In this document: piece by piece, positions 1-11,390 of the stretch
Numbering within the stretch: position 1 is the first letter of the stretch
Layout of the letters: the number at the start of each line of letters is the position of its first letter
Source: Brachionus rotundiformis
Lineage: Eukaryota; Rotifera; Eurotatoria; Ploima; Brachionidae
Direction of reading: 5' to 3'
NCBI GenBank assembly: GCA_016802295.1
Contig: JAESIW010000200.1
Span: 246,547-310,546 of the forward strand
DNA length: 64,000 nucleotides
The notes under the pieces: generated by a model
Database searches by the model: none
The model's input: only the letters and a program-made list of their open reading frames with translations
Told to the model about the DNA's origin: nothing
Position numbers and translations under genes: made by a program

Positions 1-662
1 AGATATTTTTAAATTAAGCTAATTAGATTAACATTTTATTGAACAATTGTCAAAATTAATAGTAAAATTAAATAAATGATATTTTATAGTATTTATTTTT
101 ATTTTGGAATTATTATGATAAAATTAAATTTTGTTAAATCAGGAGCAAAATCTCTTGACCTTATCAGACTGTACCGAGAAAACTAAACATTATTTAAAAT
201 AATAAAGATAATTTTATAATTAAAAGTTGTTAACTATATTTAAAGGTAATTGCTTAAAGGTCATTTTATGGAACAGAAACAATTAAAGGATAAAAAAACA
301 GATATTTTTATTAAATAATAATTGAATAAAATTTTTTAAAAATTGGTGTTAATTACTCTAAATTTAAAATAATGACTTGACATAAACTATATTTTACGTC
401 AAACGACAAAGTCATGAAATTTTAAAACTAAAAAATAAATTTTTTTCTCAATTATACTTTTATTTTTGTCAAGTCATTGTTTGCTTAATATTGATTATAA
501 ATTAAGGCTCACTTTTAAATTAATTTTTATAAGAATTAGAATAAAATTTTGTTTTGAAATATTCAAACAATTAAACATTAATTTAAGACTTGGCTTGAAA
601 TGATAATTTTCAATATAATATTTTTATTTTAATCTAAAAATAAATTAAATGAATTTTAAAAT

Positions 663-708
663 GTCACCCTCCTCTTTGTTTCAACCGGGCTTGGGACCGG
701 CTTTGGCT
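663..708 (-). repeat. 5'-truncated copy of the 590-bp TATA repeat
   Basis: These 46 bp match the terminal segment of the repeats at 6715-7317, 41341-41930 and 58603-59198. Only the 3' end, in TATA-to-end orientation, is kept. Retention of just the 3' end is what target-primed reverse transcription leaves behind, so the family may be a SINE-like or non-autonomous non-LTR element. Confidence 0.7.
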
Positions 709-749
709 AATTTTACTCTGACATGATTCGCATCTACCATTGTTATTTA

Positions 750-960
750 TTTTCTACCAAACTTTGAGTTGCCGGTATACATTACTTTAGACTTGGACTA
801 ATTGAACTTCATTCTCCAGCGCTTGGACCACTCAACCATCTTGTTAATATCCTCTTGAATTAGTATTTGATCGCTTGTATTTCTAATGACACTGATCAAT
901 TTGCTGTCATCTACAAAAAGCTTACAAAATTGACTTGCTAGTTCCGGCAATCATTTATGA
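750..960 (-). pseudogene. Decayed non-LTR reverse transcriptase fragment
   Basis: Read on the minus strand, about 70 codons show the palm region of a LINE reverse transcriptase: a FLIFIND-like segment, then LFVDDSKLISV with the catalytic (Y/F)xDD box as FVDD, then VEWSKRWRMKFN and SKVMYTGNSK. Internal stops and a frameshift interrupt it, so it is a dead fragment. The motif order is typical of CR1/jockey-type elements. Confidence 0.75.
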
Positions 961-1615
961 AGATCAAGAATAGTTACGTTTAAATTTAAATTCACATTAT
1001 TAAAATAATCAAATCATTTATTTTTAAATTAAACAAATAAATATATTGTTTTTATAATTAAATACAAAAAATTATATTTTGAGAAAAATAATAAAGAAAT
1101 TTTTGTGTAAAATTAATTAAGAAGAAAATAATAAAATGAAATAACTATAAAGCAGTTTTTTTAGGTCTAGCTCCTTTTAAAGTTTTTTTAATCACTTTTT
1201 TTTTTAATTTTGTCATTTGTTCATAAAATGTTGATATAATTGACGACTGCCGTTACACAATTTTTTTTGATCCAAAATAATTAAGAATTATTAATTTCCT
1301 AATAGATAGATAATTTAAAATTTTTTTAATTATTCTTAAACTAAACTTGTATTTTGACATAGTCTTGTCATATAACTATCTGATGTCTTGAATAATTAAT
1401 CAGCAAAACTTATTAAAATTCATTTTACCTTATTTGTCATTTTATGAAAGTATCCTTACTCCTTTTAAGAATCGTGTCACGTACTTGATTCAATATATAA
1501 GAAACTCTTTTATATTATTATTTATGCTCAAGTTATATAGTTAAATAAAGAATTAGATAAAGCAATCTTTTCATTGTCCCATAATATATTACAGTTTTTT
1601 TTTCATTTTAAGTTT

Positions 1616-1755
1616 AAGTCAGTTTGTTATATAAAAAAAAGATTAAGATTATTCAACATACAATATTCTATTAAATAAAAATAGTATTTTATAGAGTCGA
1701 TTAGTCCAGAGTTGTTACATTCAATCAACATAACACTGAATGCTAAATTGTTTTC
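1616..1755 (+). repeat. Dispersed repeat, related to 5625-5785 and 16021-16090
   Basis: The stretch running from AGTTTGTTATATAAAAAAAA through ATTCAACATACAATATTC to AACACTGAATGCTAAAT occurs again in reverse orientation at 5625-5785 and in part at 16021-16090. No coding potential was recognised; it is an interspersed repeat of unknown class. Confidence 0.6.
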
Positions 1756-2204
1756 GTTTTTGTGCAGCCGTTTGGGCAATAACGGCCATTTTTCATCTTC
1801 ATCTCACTGTTTTACGTTTTACAAATTTTGACCTCTTTTGAAACTGTCAGATTGCTCGACATCGATTTTTGCTCTTCTGCTTTTGTTCTTCTAATCAATC
1901 AGTTTAACTAGTTAATTAATATCCATATTTCAATTAAAAGAGTACTAAATTAACTATCAAATAGATTATTTTTTTCTCAATTAGATAAAAAATAACGATA
2001 TTAATTGAATTATTTTTGTCTCAATTAGTTTTGTTATTTTTGAATATGTGAAATTTTTTAGCTGTATTTGATAAAATGTTTACTAAATTTGTAGAGAACT
2101 TTACTGACAGCCTAATTTTACGCAAAATACTTATTTAATAATTGGTGCTATTTTGGTGTAATGGTGAACAACAAACTCGAGTGGAATGATCAAATTGATA
2201 GCTT

Positions 2205-2742
2205 TACAAAACTTATGTTGGACCGCATCTAGAATACTGTTTGCCTGACTGCAATCCCTATTTAAAAAAGGATATATCTAGAATATGTAAAGTCTCGATT
2301 TGGACTTTTGGGATTTAAGCCAGGAAATAAGTAAAACTATTAGATTTAGTTAAAGTTTATTAAATGGAATCCCAAGTTATAACAAATAGTTATATAGTGG
2401 CTAGAACGTGTGTTGTAGCTGCAGTTACTTAGAACATGCAACTCTAAGTAACATATAGAGACATGTCAAGACTTGGGTCTTAACAAATAGAACAAGTACA
2501 AAGAAGAGCAACGAAATTTGATACAATTTTATAAAATTCAAAACAGATTCAGGTATTATGATCCAGCGTTAAGTGCTTTAGTGAATTATGAATGTCCAAG
2601 TGGAGGAGAAAGGAGAGCTAAGCATCGAATTCTCTCGGAACTAACAAAATGGGAAGCAAGGAGAAACTTCCTATCTAATAGAATAGTAAATAAATGGAAT
2701 GCGTTACCCACATCTACTACGTTAGTTGTTCTGATTTGTTAA
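2205..2742 (+). pseudogene. LINE ORF2 3' tail, split by a MITE
   Basis: The first part (about 2205-2286) reads VGPHLEYCLPDCNPYLKKDI and the second (about 2488-2742) reads EQVQRRATKFD, then RNFLSNRIVNKWNALP. These are adjacent motifs at the C-terminus of CR1-like non-LTR retrotransposon proteins. They are separated by a 198-bp non-coding insertion. The second part is open for 74 codons but has no independent gene features. Confidence 0.75.
2287..2484. mobile_element. Short inverted-repeat element inserted in a LINE
   Basis: The insertion begins GTAAAGTCTCGATTTGGAC and ends GTCAAGACTTGGGTCTTAAC, imperfect inverted termini. It splits a LINE reading frame that resumes after it. AATA is present on both sides and may be the target duplication. 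A relative lies at 57970-58117 and a fragment at about 12999-13036. Confidence 0.6.
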
Positions 2743-3448
2743 TTTAGTTAAATTATTATTATGTTAAAAAATACAAATCTGAATGGGGTAGTTGACTCCC
2801 ACCAAGAAAGCATCAAATATAGGAAATGAGACATATAGTGGAAATCCATCGATGAACTGGTGATCCTCCTAGGTTAAAATTGAATTCTTGGCTCATTGAT
2901 CATTTCAAACATTTGTCTTTAATTTCTCTTATTTTTTTTAACATCGCCTTAAAGGCGTTCATTGAAATAAATAAAAAGATATAAAGTAAAAATATAAAAA
3001 ATTTGTCTAATAATAAAAATAATCTTAATCTATTAACAAATATGTACTGTGTTTTAGTTTTTATTAATAAAATTTGGCTTGAAAATTATTATTTTTTAAA
3101 TCGGAACATATTCAATAATAAAAAAGTAATTGATCTATTTTTGATAATCTTTTGTGATGAATTAGTTAAATTTAATAGTTAACTTTTAATTTTTGATCAG
3201 ACTGTCCTTAGAATGTTTCCTTCCCTTTATTTTTTTTTATTAAAAATAAAAAAAATTTTCTTAATAAAAAAGTTTAAACACTTTTTTTACTCAAATATTT
3301 ACCCACTTAATTGAACATTTTTTAATTAAAACTTCAACTAAAAGCTTTTAAGAGATGGAACAAAAACTCGTGATGTAAAAACATATTGATCGGAAATTGG
3401 TACCATTTAAAATTTGATTTTTTTACCATTTTTTCCTAAGAGAAAAAA

Positions 3449-4900
3449 ATGAGCTTTGTTTCAAGACTTGAGCCTGTGTTGGTTTCATGCATTGAGTCGT
3501 CAACTGTGCACGGTTTGGCCAATATTTTTCGCAACAAACACTGGCTATTGAAGCTCGCTTGGCTGGCCTGTGTTCTGGCCTCTTTTGGCTTCTGCCTCTC
3601 CAATCTCATCTCCTTATTTTTGGCTTATTTTAGCTATGAAGTAAATACCAAGACCGAGTACCAACAACTAGGCTCAATTCAATTTCCCACAGTGTCCTTT
3701 TGTAACAAAAAGCCCTTCAACTTCAAAAATAACAATACCAACACAGAGATAATAAAGAAAGATATTGAGGCCTTGAAAAAGGAAATCTTTGATTTGAATG
3801 AACAAAATGCCAACACATTTTTGACATTGGTAGATAAGGATTTTCACTATCCAATTTTGCTTCATAAATACAAGGACATGTTGCCAAATATAAGTTTTGA
3901 TATTGATGATTTGTTGGTAAATTGTCAATTTAATATGGTAGACTGTAACAAGGATAATATAGAGCGCTTTACTTTGCCAAACTTTGGCAATTGTTACAAA
4001 TTTAACTCTGGAAAGAGTTCAAATGGCCAAAAGATTGAAATAGAGAAGACAAAGATACCTGGCAAAAAGTATGGACTTAAAATGGAGTTTTACACTGGCC
4101 ATTTGGAGCCTGATTTTGACCTAATCAGGGCGGGTGGCATTCATCTGATGATACACAACTCGTCTGACGCCATTTTCAGCGAGTACGACTCGATTAGCCT
4201 GGCGACCGGCTTCGAAACCGATATTGTTCTCAGCCAGGAGAGCAGGCACAAAATGTCCAAGCCTTATAGCGGCTGTGTCCAAGATCCAACGTCATCTGAA
4301 GCATTTGATTCCAATCTTTACAGAAAGTGTGTTCAACTGTTTGGCAAATACCAGCAAAAAACATGTCTGATAATGTGTTATTATGAAAATATTTACGAGA
4401 AATGTGGATGCCATTATCCAGAGGCCATTGGCGCCTCGTATAACTCAACATGTAAAAACAATTCTCAAATGGAATGCTCACAAATGGCTTTTGTAAGCTA
4501 TTTGGATGAATCACCAGGATGTCTTGATGTGTGTCCAGAGGAATGCAAAATATACAAATTCAAAAAAGAGCTCTCTTTTGCAAATTTTCCTTCGCCATTC
4601 TATGCTGAATTGATGGCTGGCAATCCAACCTACCAGAAAAAGTGGAACTTCACCAATCAAGACATTATCAAAGAAACAGTGGTGTCAGTGAACATTTATT
4701 ATGATGACATAGGCATCACTTATGTCAAGGACACCGTTGCCATGGATACTGTACAGTTAATTTGTAATTTAGGTGGTATCATTGGAGCCTGCCTTGGAAT
4801 GAGTATGCTAAGTTTGGTCGAGGCACTTGATTTGGTCATCAAGATTTTGTTAAGTCTTTTTGAAAGAAAAAAATCAAAGAAAGTCAGCTCAATTACTTAA
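3449..4900 (+). CDS. DEG/ENaC-family amiloride-sensitive sodium channel
   Basis: This is an intronless 483-residue protein with full DEG/ENaC architecture. The short cytosolic N-terminus carries the family His-Gly pair (residues 21-22). TM1 lies near residues 33-57, followed by the conserved FPTVSFCN segment, a cysteine-rich extracellular domain (CYYENIYEKCGC, CPEEC), and a second hydrophobic span near 435-470 with the pore motif LGMSMLSLVE containing the G-x-S filter triplet. Such proteins assemble as trimeric cation channels in the plasma membrane, gated by peptides, acid or force; the ligand cannot be told here. The ATG follows a run of A and is the first in frame. Only transposon debris lies nearby. 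Confidence 0.95.
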   Translation: MSFVSRLEPVLVSCIESSTVHGLANIFRNKHWLLKLAWLACVLASFGFCLSNLISLFLAYFSYEVNTKTEYQQLGSIQFPTVSFCNKKPFNFKNNNTNTEIIKKDIEALKKEIFDLNEQNANTFLTLVDKDFHYPILLHKYKDMLPNISFDIDDLLVNCQFNMVDCNKDNIERFTLPNFGNCYKFNSGKSSNGQKIEIEKTKIPGKKYGLKMEFYTGHLEPDFDLIRAGGIHLMIHNSSDAIFSEYDSISLATGFETDIVLSQESRHKMSKPYSGCVQDPTSSEAFDSNLYRKCVQLFGKYQQKTCLIMCYYENIYEKCGCHYPEAIGASYNSTCKNNSQMECSQMAFVSYLDESPGCLDVCPEECKIYKFKKELSFANFPSPFYAELMAGNPTYQKKWNFTNQDIIKETVVSVNIYYDDIGITYVKDTVAMDTVQLICNLGGIIGACLGMSMLSLVEALDLVIKILLSLFERKKSKKVSSIT

Positions 4901-6416
4901 AATACTTAATTTATTGATTAAATAAATTAGAACTAGAAATTAAATCAACTATCTTTAAATATATTTTCATATAATAATTAATGTAGAAAAAAAAACTAAA
5001 ATTTTTGATATAGTATTTTAATTAATTAAGAGATAAGTTAAATCAAAAGACTAAGTGGAATTTTGCCAAATAAAAGTTCGGAAAAAAGGCTTAAAATCAT
5101 TCCATTTAGTAATTAAGCAATTTACGTAAAATTATTAAAAATCGATTCATTTTTTTTTTATTTTAAAATACATTTTAATTTTTTTTCAAGTTTTATTAAA
5201 TTTAAGAATAATTAAAAAAATATATAAATTAAGGAATTAGATGAACGGCAAAATATTGGCATTGTGAAGTTTGGAACAAAAAACAGAAAGCTGAATTTCT
5301 GAAAAAGTAAAACATGCTCGGTAAATTGATACACCTGGTACATCCTTTGTGCACAAAATTCTGAATTTTTTGTTCCAAATTTTAGAATGCCCAAAATGTT
5401 TTAATAAAACGATTTAATGGACTCAGTTAATTTACAAAAACAAAACCTTTGAACAAAGCACTAAAATTGGAGTCAATTAGACAAATTAATTATAAGCATA
5501 AAATATTCTTTGTCAAACAAAAAATTTATTTGAATACTTGAGAAAAGATTGTAAGACATTTGATAGAGAGAATGCTTCTTTTATTAAACAGTTATCAAAA
5601 GTAGAAGATCTGGCTCAAACAAATAGCACTGAATACGATTTAGCATTCAGTGTTATGTTGAGTGAATGGTGCCCTGAATGTAGCAACCCTGGACCAATCG
5701 ACTCTATAAAATACTATTTTTATTTAATAGAATATTGTATGTTGAATAATCTTAATCTTTTTTTTTTATATTACAAGCTGAATTTTTTACTTAATTTTAA
5801 AATGAATATTTAATTATTTTTAGTTTGAATAATTAAAAAAATTTATAAATCATCTATCGATTAAAAATTTAAATAGGAATTAATAATTCTTAATTCAACT
5901 CTCAAGTCAACTCTTAAGTCTATAGTTCAATACTATGATCTCAGGCGCTCAGCAAGTCGTTAGTATTTAACACTGTGTAAAATAGTAGACATGGGATTTG
6001 AAGAAAAACCTTAAAATTATTTGTTTTCTTTTCTTTTCTCCTTTTTCTTTATATTTGTTCAGGTTAGAAGTGGCCATTTATTAATAAAGTTATTAGTTTT
6101 ACCAGATCCTAACAGATCCAGACAAACACTATACAATTATATAGGTTTATAACATTATGAATTTTACTCAAAAATTTCTTTATTATTCTCTTCAAATATA
6201 ATTTTTTTATTTAATTATAAAAACAATTATTTGTTTAATTTAATAAATAATTTGATTATTTTAATATTTTTAAAATCACGAGCTGTAAAAGCAGATCTTG
6301 GAAGCCATAGTTCAACAATTAATACTCATTTTACCATTTTTGACATTTGTGACATATTTAATTTTTTCAGACATGATAATTTAAATAAGAGGCTAAAAGT
6401 TATCCTAGCAAAAAAA
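4901..6416. other. Intergenic, repeat remnants only
   Basis: A dispersed repeat lies at 5625-5785 (reverse of 1616-1755), and a second repeat type at 5915-6140 shares its blocks with 10490-10570, 28035-28190 and 54025-54125. An inverted pair near 5262-5290 and 5364-5395 gives open frames but no recognisable protein. Confidence 0.5.
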
Positions 6417-6614
6417 ATGATAAAAATTGTTATCACTTTAATTTTCACTATTCTTTCAATCAATGTGCTACAAATTGAGAATTGTAGACCTACAGATACT
6501 TTGTCTACAGTACAACTAACAACCACAAGATCAATTCAAACAAACAAAAGGTGTCCTAGACCAGAGCCAGTTTCCAACTTTAGTCTTCCTGAAGTAGACT
6601 TAATCCAATTTTGA
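6417..6614 (+). CDS. Possible small secreted peptide (65 aa)
   Basis: An ATG-initiated frame of 65 codons starts with a basic residue and a strong hydrophobic stretch (residues 4-19, MIKIVITLIFTILSINVLQ), which looks like a signal peptide. The remainder is Thr/Ser- and Pro-containing with two cysteines (near residues 23 and 45) and ends LPEVDLIQF. It could be a secreted peptide or a neuropeptide-like precursor, but no dibasic-flanked repeated peptide is visible. It may also be a chance frame in AT-rich DNA; the unusually good signal peptide is the only support. Confidence 0.35.
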   Translation: MIKIVITLIFTILSINVLQIENCRPTDTLSTVQLTTTRSIQTNKRCPRPEPVSNFSLPEVDLIQF

Positions 6615-6714
6615 AGAGAGATTTGATTAAATCAAATAATAATCTTCAATTTAATATTAATTATTTATTTAATATATAATATGATTTATTTTTAAATCAA
6701 AAATTAAATTTAAA

Positions 6715-7317
6715 ATGTCACCCTCCTCTTTGTTTCAACCGGGCTTGGGACCGGCTTTGGCAGAGTTATGACGGCCCTAACTTTCCCTAAGAAGCCAGTG
6801 GGACGTTCATCATAAACAGCGCCACTCATCCGAGCACTCAAAATTGGCTGCGAACTCGGCAACTATTTAGACTAGCTTGGAACCACAAACCAAGCGACTT
6901 CTCTCTTTCAATTGAGATAAAGTCTTAACTTAAGGCTTCCAAAGTTACGTCTACCTGCAGAGGGTCAGCTGTACAGCAGATTCTCGCTCCTTTCGGATTC
7001 TATACTGGGAGATGGTCGAAGCCAGCGGCGCCCTCATACGACAAGACTTGGACAAAGACCCGTAGGCCTATGTACCCGCCATACAGCTCTTCTGCAGACT
7101 ACGTGAAAGACCACACACACATACGGTGCATGTGGCTGCCACCACCCTCCTCTTTTTTCATCAGGGCTTGGGACCTGCGGATCGGCAGAGTTATGGTGAC
7201 TGCTCCGAGTCCATTTTTTAAAACAAAATTCTTTTTTCAAAATTTTCTTTTTTAAAAAATGAAATGATTTTTGTCCAAAATGTCATCCTATTTATACCCC
7301 TTTGCAGAGAGTAACCA
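6715..7317 (-). repeat. About 590-bp TATA-bearing repeat, copy 1
   Basis: This full-length copy lies in reverse orientation relative to 41341-41930 and 58603-59198. Read on the minus strand it starts near a GGGGTATAAATAGG box and ends GGAGGGTGACAT. It contains the same roughly 53-bp motif twice, once internally (near 7139-7195) and once at the end (6717-6770). It is much richer in G+C than the surroundings. Open frames inside it are not conserved as protein. Confidence 0.8.
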
Positions 7318-8120
7318 ATTAAGTTATTTTGCTTAAAATAGAATTTTGGATGGTACCCAAACATTGTTTTTCGAAGCTCTTATAATTTACTAAGCTACCT
7401 TGACTTGCATCAAATTAAAAATCAATAATTGGGATTGATATTGAATCATTAAATTTGAAAAGCTTTAATTTTCAGTAGCTTTTTTCTTAACATTTGCGTC
7501 AGATTCCATCAAAAGCTTGCTCTTCACTTCAGCTCTCCCACTCTGATAAACCGTTTTAATTGCTTCCTTCTGATTTGTTGTGGCCATGCCTTGTCCCGGC
7601 TATGAACTAAGGGACAATAGAAATAATTATATTTAATCATTAGTTATAATTAAATAAAATAATAAGAGAGAGCTGCTTGTACATGGAATCAAGTACGTGT
7701 CAAGATTCTTAAAAAGAATAAGGATTCATAAATTGCCGATAAGGTAAAATCAATTTTAATAAGTTCTAGTTGATAAATTATTCAAGTTATCTTCTAGTAG
7801 TAATATGACAAAAAATGATCCCAAATAAGCTAACTAAATAAGATATAGCACACGTTGTGTAGATTGTATTTTTTTGATATGATTTGTAAAAGTTTCAGGA
7901 ATTTAAACATTGATACATTAGGAATGCTTTAAACACCACTGGTAAGGCCTCGTGAAATTGCTGAAGCTGAGAAATACCAATAAACTTAAAATGCTAAGCA
8001 AATCTAAATAAGAAAAAGACTTATATGAAGAGATTTATCTTTTTAATTCAACTATTAAACAATTTTTCCCTTCAAATTGAGAAGATATTGATTCTTGTTA
8101 ATATTTGGAATACCTTAGTA

Positions 8121-8349
8121 TATGGCTTATTCCGGATCTAATTATTACCTAGAACGAGTCTTAAGAGATGCCGGAGGCGGCGAATTGAAGAGTTCGAAAG
8201 GATTCGTTCTCTCCTACATTCAGAAAATTATCAGTTAAGACCTTTCTCTATCTGATTATGACTTTTCTCACTTTCCCGACTATGACCATGAGAACTGCGC
8301 TTCAGCTAGCTTTAAGAAACGGATTATTACAGATGGTTCTCAATAAGAG
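8121..8349 (+). pseudogene. Unidentified coding-like remnant
   Basis: In an AT-rich setting this patch has balanced codon-like composition. Two overlapping frames read like parts of one protein, with segments ERVLRDAGGGELKSS or RIEEFERIRSLLHSENYQLR followed after a shift by DLSLSDYDFSHFPDYDHENC and ending in TDGSQ then a stop. I cannot assign a family; it is probably part of a dead retroelement protein. Confidence 0.3.
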
Positions 8350-8858
8350 TCCCAATAAAACATTTTTGTCATTTGTATAAATTCCGTCTAATTAATTTTT
8401 ATCATTAATTTTCTTAAAAATAAAAGGCTTTCTCTAATAAGATTTTTAATATGACGCCAATCTAGCTGAATACTCTAAAAAGTCAGATTAAAATCCCAAA
8501 ATCATATTAATAATAATCCTAATGCTTCTATTTATAATCTTTTTGAATTTAAAAATACCTCGATTAGTTGATTATAAAGGAAATATAGAATATTTAAGTC
8601 TTTATTAAATTTAATTCATTTATAAAAGTTTATTTTTTTTTTAATATTTTTTCTATTCAAATGGACGAATTTGCAGAAAAATGAAGAAACATCTACCGAA
8701 TTTCGATTAGATGTCTTTAATTTAGATGAGTTTGAATTTAAAATTTAAAACAAAAACTTAGTGAAATATTCACTTTGTTAATATACTCGTTTGCCATGTT
8801 AAAAGATATGTATACCAGAATAAGTGGTGCTTCATTTTATTAGAAAATGTCTAAAAAA

Positions 8859-9125
8859 AGCAAAGTAAAATTTTTGATCAAATTTCAAGCGCTCAATCTT
8901 GCTCAAACATTTTTAGATGCGCGATTAAATTCAATCGCTGATTTTTTATTCTTTTAACATTTCACAGCTTTATTTTCAAACTTTTGAAAAAAAGGATTGT
9001 AATTTCCAAAAATGCAATGAAATTTAATTGCGCATCGTGACACTTTTTTTGTCTCAAATGACGTCATGTATTAAAATTGATTTTAAAATTTTGAAATTCG
9101 AGTTACATGAAATTTGATCGATTTT
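8859..9125. mobile_element. Degenerate copy of palindromic MITE family A
   Basis: The left end AGCAAAGTAAAATTTTTGAT and the internal body match the intact copies at 39535-39770 and 53629-53860. The right inverted end is broken after about 9036, with only a weak trace (GAAATTTGATC) near 9110, and no target duplication is visible. Confidence 0.7.
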
Positions 9126-9879
9126 AATTTTTTTTTTTTAATTTACGATAAGTGATTACATTTGAAGGCACTTTTGCCAATTTTCAAAATTAATTTTCTT
9201 TCCTGGTCTTTTGACACTGTCAGGTGCATAATTATCCAAATTCTGATTGCAACAAGAAAAAAATTATGTTTTTTTATAATTTTTATTTTAAATAAATAAT
9301 ACATAAAAAAGTTCAGAATCTAATAAAGCCAAACGCTTAAATATCTTATGGTAAATCTAAAGTTAAATTCTTCAATTACGTAATACTTTGTAAACTCAAT
9401 TTATTTGGTGTTATAAATCCTATCTGCCTTATCCGTGTTTGATTTCTTAAGTCTGCTCTTGGAATAATGAGGCATCTTGGGCTCAGAAAACATTATGCAC
9501 AATCAGACTGGTGAACAATTCACGTTTAAAAGACACCTTTAAGTCAAGACGTGACGGCTTTATATGATTTTTTTTCTATTTTAGCTAAATGTGTGCATTA
9601 GACAAATTAATTTTAGTTTATCTGACGCATTTTGGCTTTCGAATCACATTATTTAAGTTAACTGACGTGTTGCCAGGCTTTTTCAAATGCTTTAGAAATA
9701 CCAAAAATAAACAGCAATTTTTTTCTCATTTTGGTGACTTGTCAAAGTTAGTTAAAAGAGGAGATGTGAGCCAAGCCTCTCGCTAACGGCTGTAACGGCT
9801 TTCCCCGCTCCCAGCAGGCCTGTGTTCAATCTTATCCAATGAGAGCCGATTGGATGCAGGTGTTTTAGAATTAAGATTG

Positions 9880-10190
9880 AAGCGTATCCTCGAACCTCAA
9901 GACTAAGAAAGGCAAGCTCGGAAGATGCTCTTTAACATAGTACTTGGAGGTTGTGGTCACTCGAAAGGATCATAGAAAATTCCACTTTGAATATGTCCAA
10001 AAAACGCGTAATTTTCGATATTTCAAAGTTAAATTTTTAACTCAATCCTTAACGTATCAAGACAAAATTTAAGTCACTTATAAAGCACTAAATTCTGAGA
10101 ACTTTGGCTTTTAAAGTGCAGGAAAACTCTAAAAATTGACAGAGTAATTGCACTTTGAAATTTAAAATTTTTAAATAATTTTAAACAGGT
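9880..10190 (-). repeat. Dispersed repeat also tandem at 46425-47110
   Basis: The stretch including TTTAACATAGTACTTGGAGG, CACTCGAAAGGATCATAGAAAA and the GTCACTTATAAAGCACTAAA block is the reverse complement of the unit repeated at 46425-47110. A more diverged copy lies at 15000-15310. No coding content was recognised. Confidence 0.7.
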
Positions 10191-10869
10191 ATACACATTC
10201 CTACTGAAAATTACATGCTCTCTCCAAAAGAACTGCATCTTAATTTAATCAGAAAAAATCAACAAATTTAACTAGTTCTAAAACAAAAGCCTAATTTACC
10301 AATAGATAAAAAAAAACATATATATATAAATTCTAATTAGATAAATATTTTAGATTTTATACAAATAGTAGTGTTTGTTTGAACACGGTGCTACCGCCTA
10401 CTAGATTTAAATTTTCCAGTCTAGAAATATTTAATTATTTTTAAGGTAAATTTTATAAACAGAAAAACAAACCTACAAGTTCTCTCAACTAAAATGTCTA
10501 TAGTTTGATACTGATATACCATGATCTCATGAGAAAGTCAAGTTGGTAGTATTTATCACTGTGTAAAGAATTAGCCATAAAGCTAGCTACTAGTAGGAAA
10601 AAAATCAAGTTTCTTACAAATGATCGATGCTTTAACTGTAAATAAAGTATCCCCAAATAAAAGTAGTGGGTAAAAATCATATATTTATAAAATTAGATAA
10701 CAGACAATCGAAAGAAGCAGTTAAAGATGGAGAAATGTTTACTCCTTTTGTAGTGTTGGTGAATAATCAGTAAAAAAGAATTTTTTTCATTTGCCAAATG
10801 GCTTTTATTAAAAATCTAAATAAAGTAGAAACGGCCGTCTAACCCGAAAAGGAATAATATTCAATCTAT

Positions 10870-11390
10870 GAATATTTATTCTTCTGTTTGTTCAATTGGC
10901 CGTGTAGAGCTGTAGCAGCCGATTCCATTGAACTTATCTAAAGCCATTTTAGAATTAGCGATTGACTCAGATTTCACCACATTTTCTGACAACTTAGTCC
11001 AATGCGGAAACTACCCTGTTTGAGAAAAATACATGTCTGGCACTTAGCCCAGCCGCAAAATCGTTTCTAATTTGAGCAGAGAAACTTTCTCTTTGAACTC
11101 TGATGCTATTTCCTCTTAACGCCCCGGCTCGTCCCTTGTTTTCTGATTTATTCACTAGATTCTTGACCTAGCCTATCTTTTCTATTCCATTCACTAATTT
11201 GCACATTTCAATCAAGTTCCCTCTCACTCTCCTTTCACTTAGCTTTGTCAGCCTCATTTCATACGACATGCTACTTACAGACAAAGGAATTTTGCCAACA
11301 TATTCACATCCCTTTTCAAACTTGGATTCCAAACCTGCACTTCGTAATCTAGGTGGGGCCTCACCATGTATATGTACAATTTTACCCACA
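10870..11390 (-). pseudogene. LINE ORF2 C-terminal remnant
   Basis: On the minus strand the motifs MRLTKLSERRVRGNLIEM and CKLVNG are followed, across a frameshift, by HVFFSNRVVS, HWTKLSENVVKSESIANS and KMALDKF. This is the conserved tail order of CR1-like LINE proteins. Stops and shifts show it is inactive. A related fragment lies at 13086-13421. Confidence 0.75.

Larger units (their letters stand above)
1..3448. other. Gene-poor AT-rich region with transposon fragments
   Basis: No intact gene is visible. The stretch holds a 46-bp tail of a 590-bp repeat family (663-708), a decayed reverse-transcriptase piece (about 750-960, minus), a dispersed repeat (1616-1755) and a LINE 3' tail interrupted by a short inverted-repeat element (2205-2742). 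Elsewhere (1-660, 960-1610, 2750-3440) I see only AT-rich sequence and homopolymer runs. Confidence 0.6.

Noticed and set aside
5538..5813. 91-codon open frame
   Set aside because: It overlaps a dispersed repeat found inverted at 1616-1755 and has no recognisable protein.
7070..7255. 61-codon frame also seen in other copies of the 590-bp repeat
   Set aside because: It is present only because the repeat body is conserved as DNA; the frame ends differ between copies and it has no protein features.
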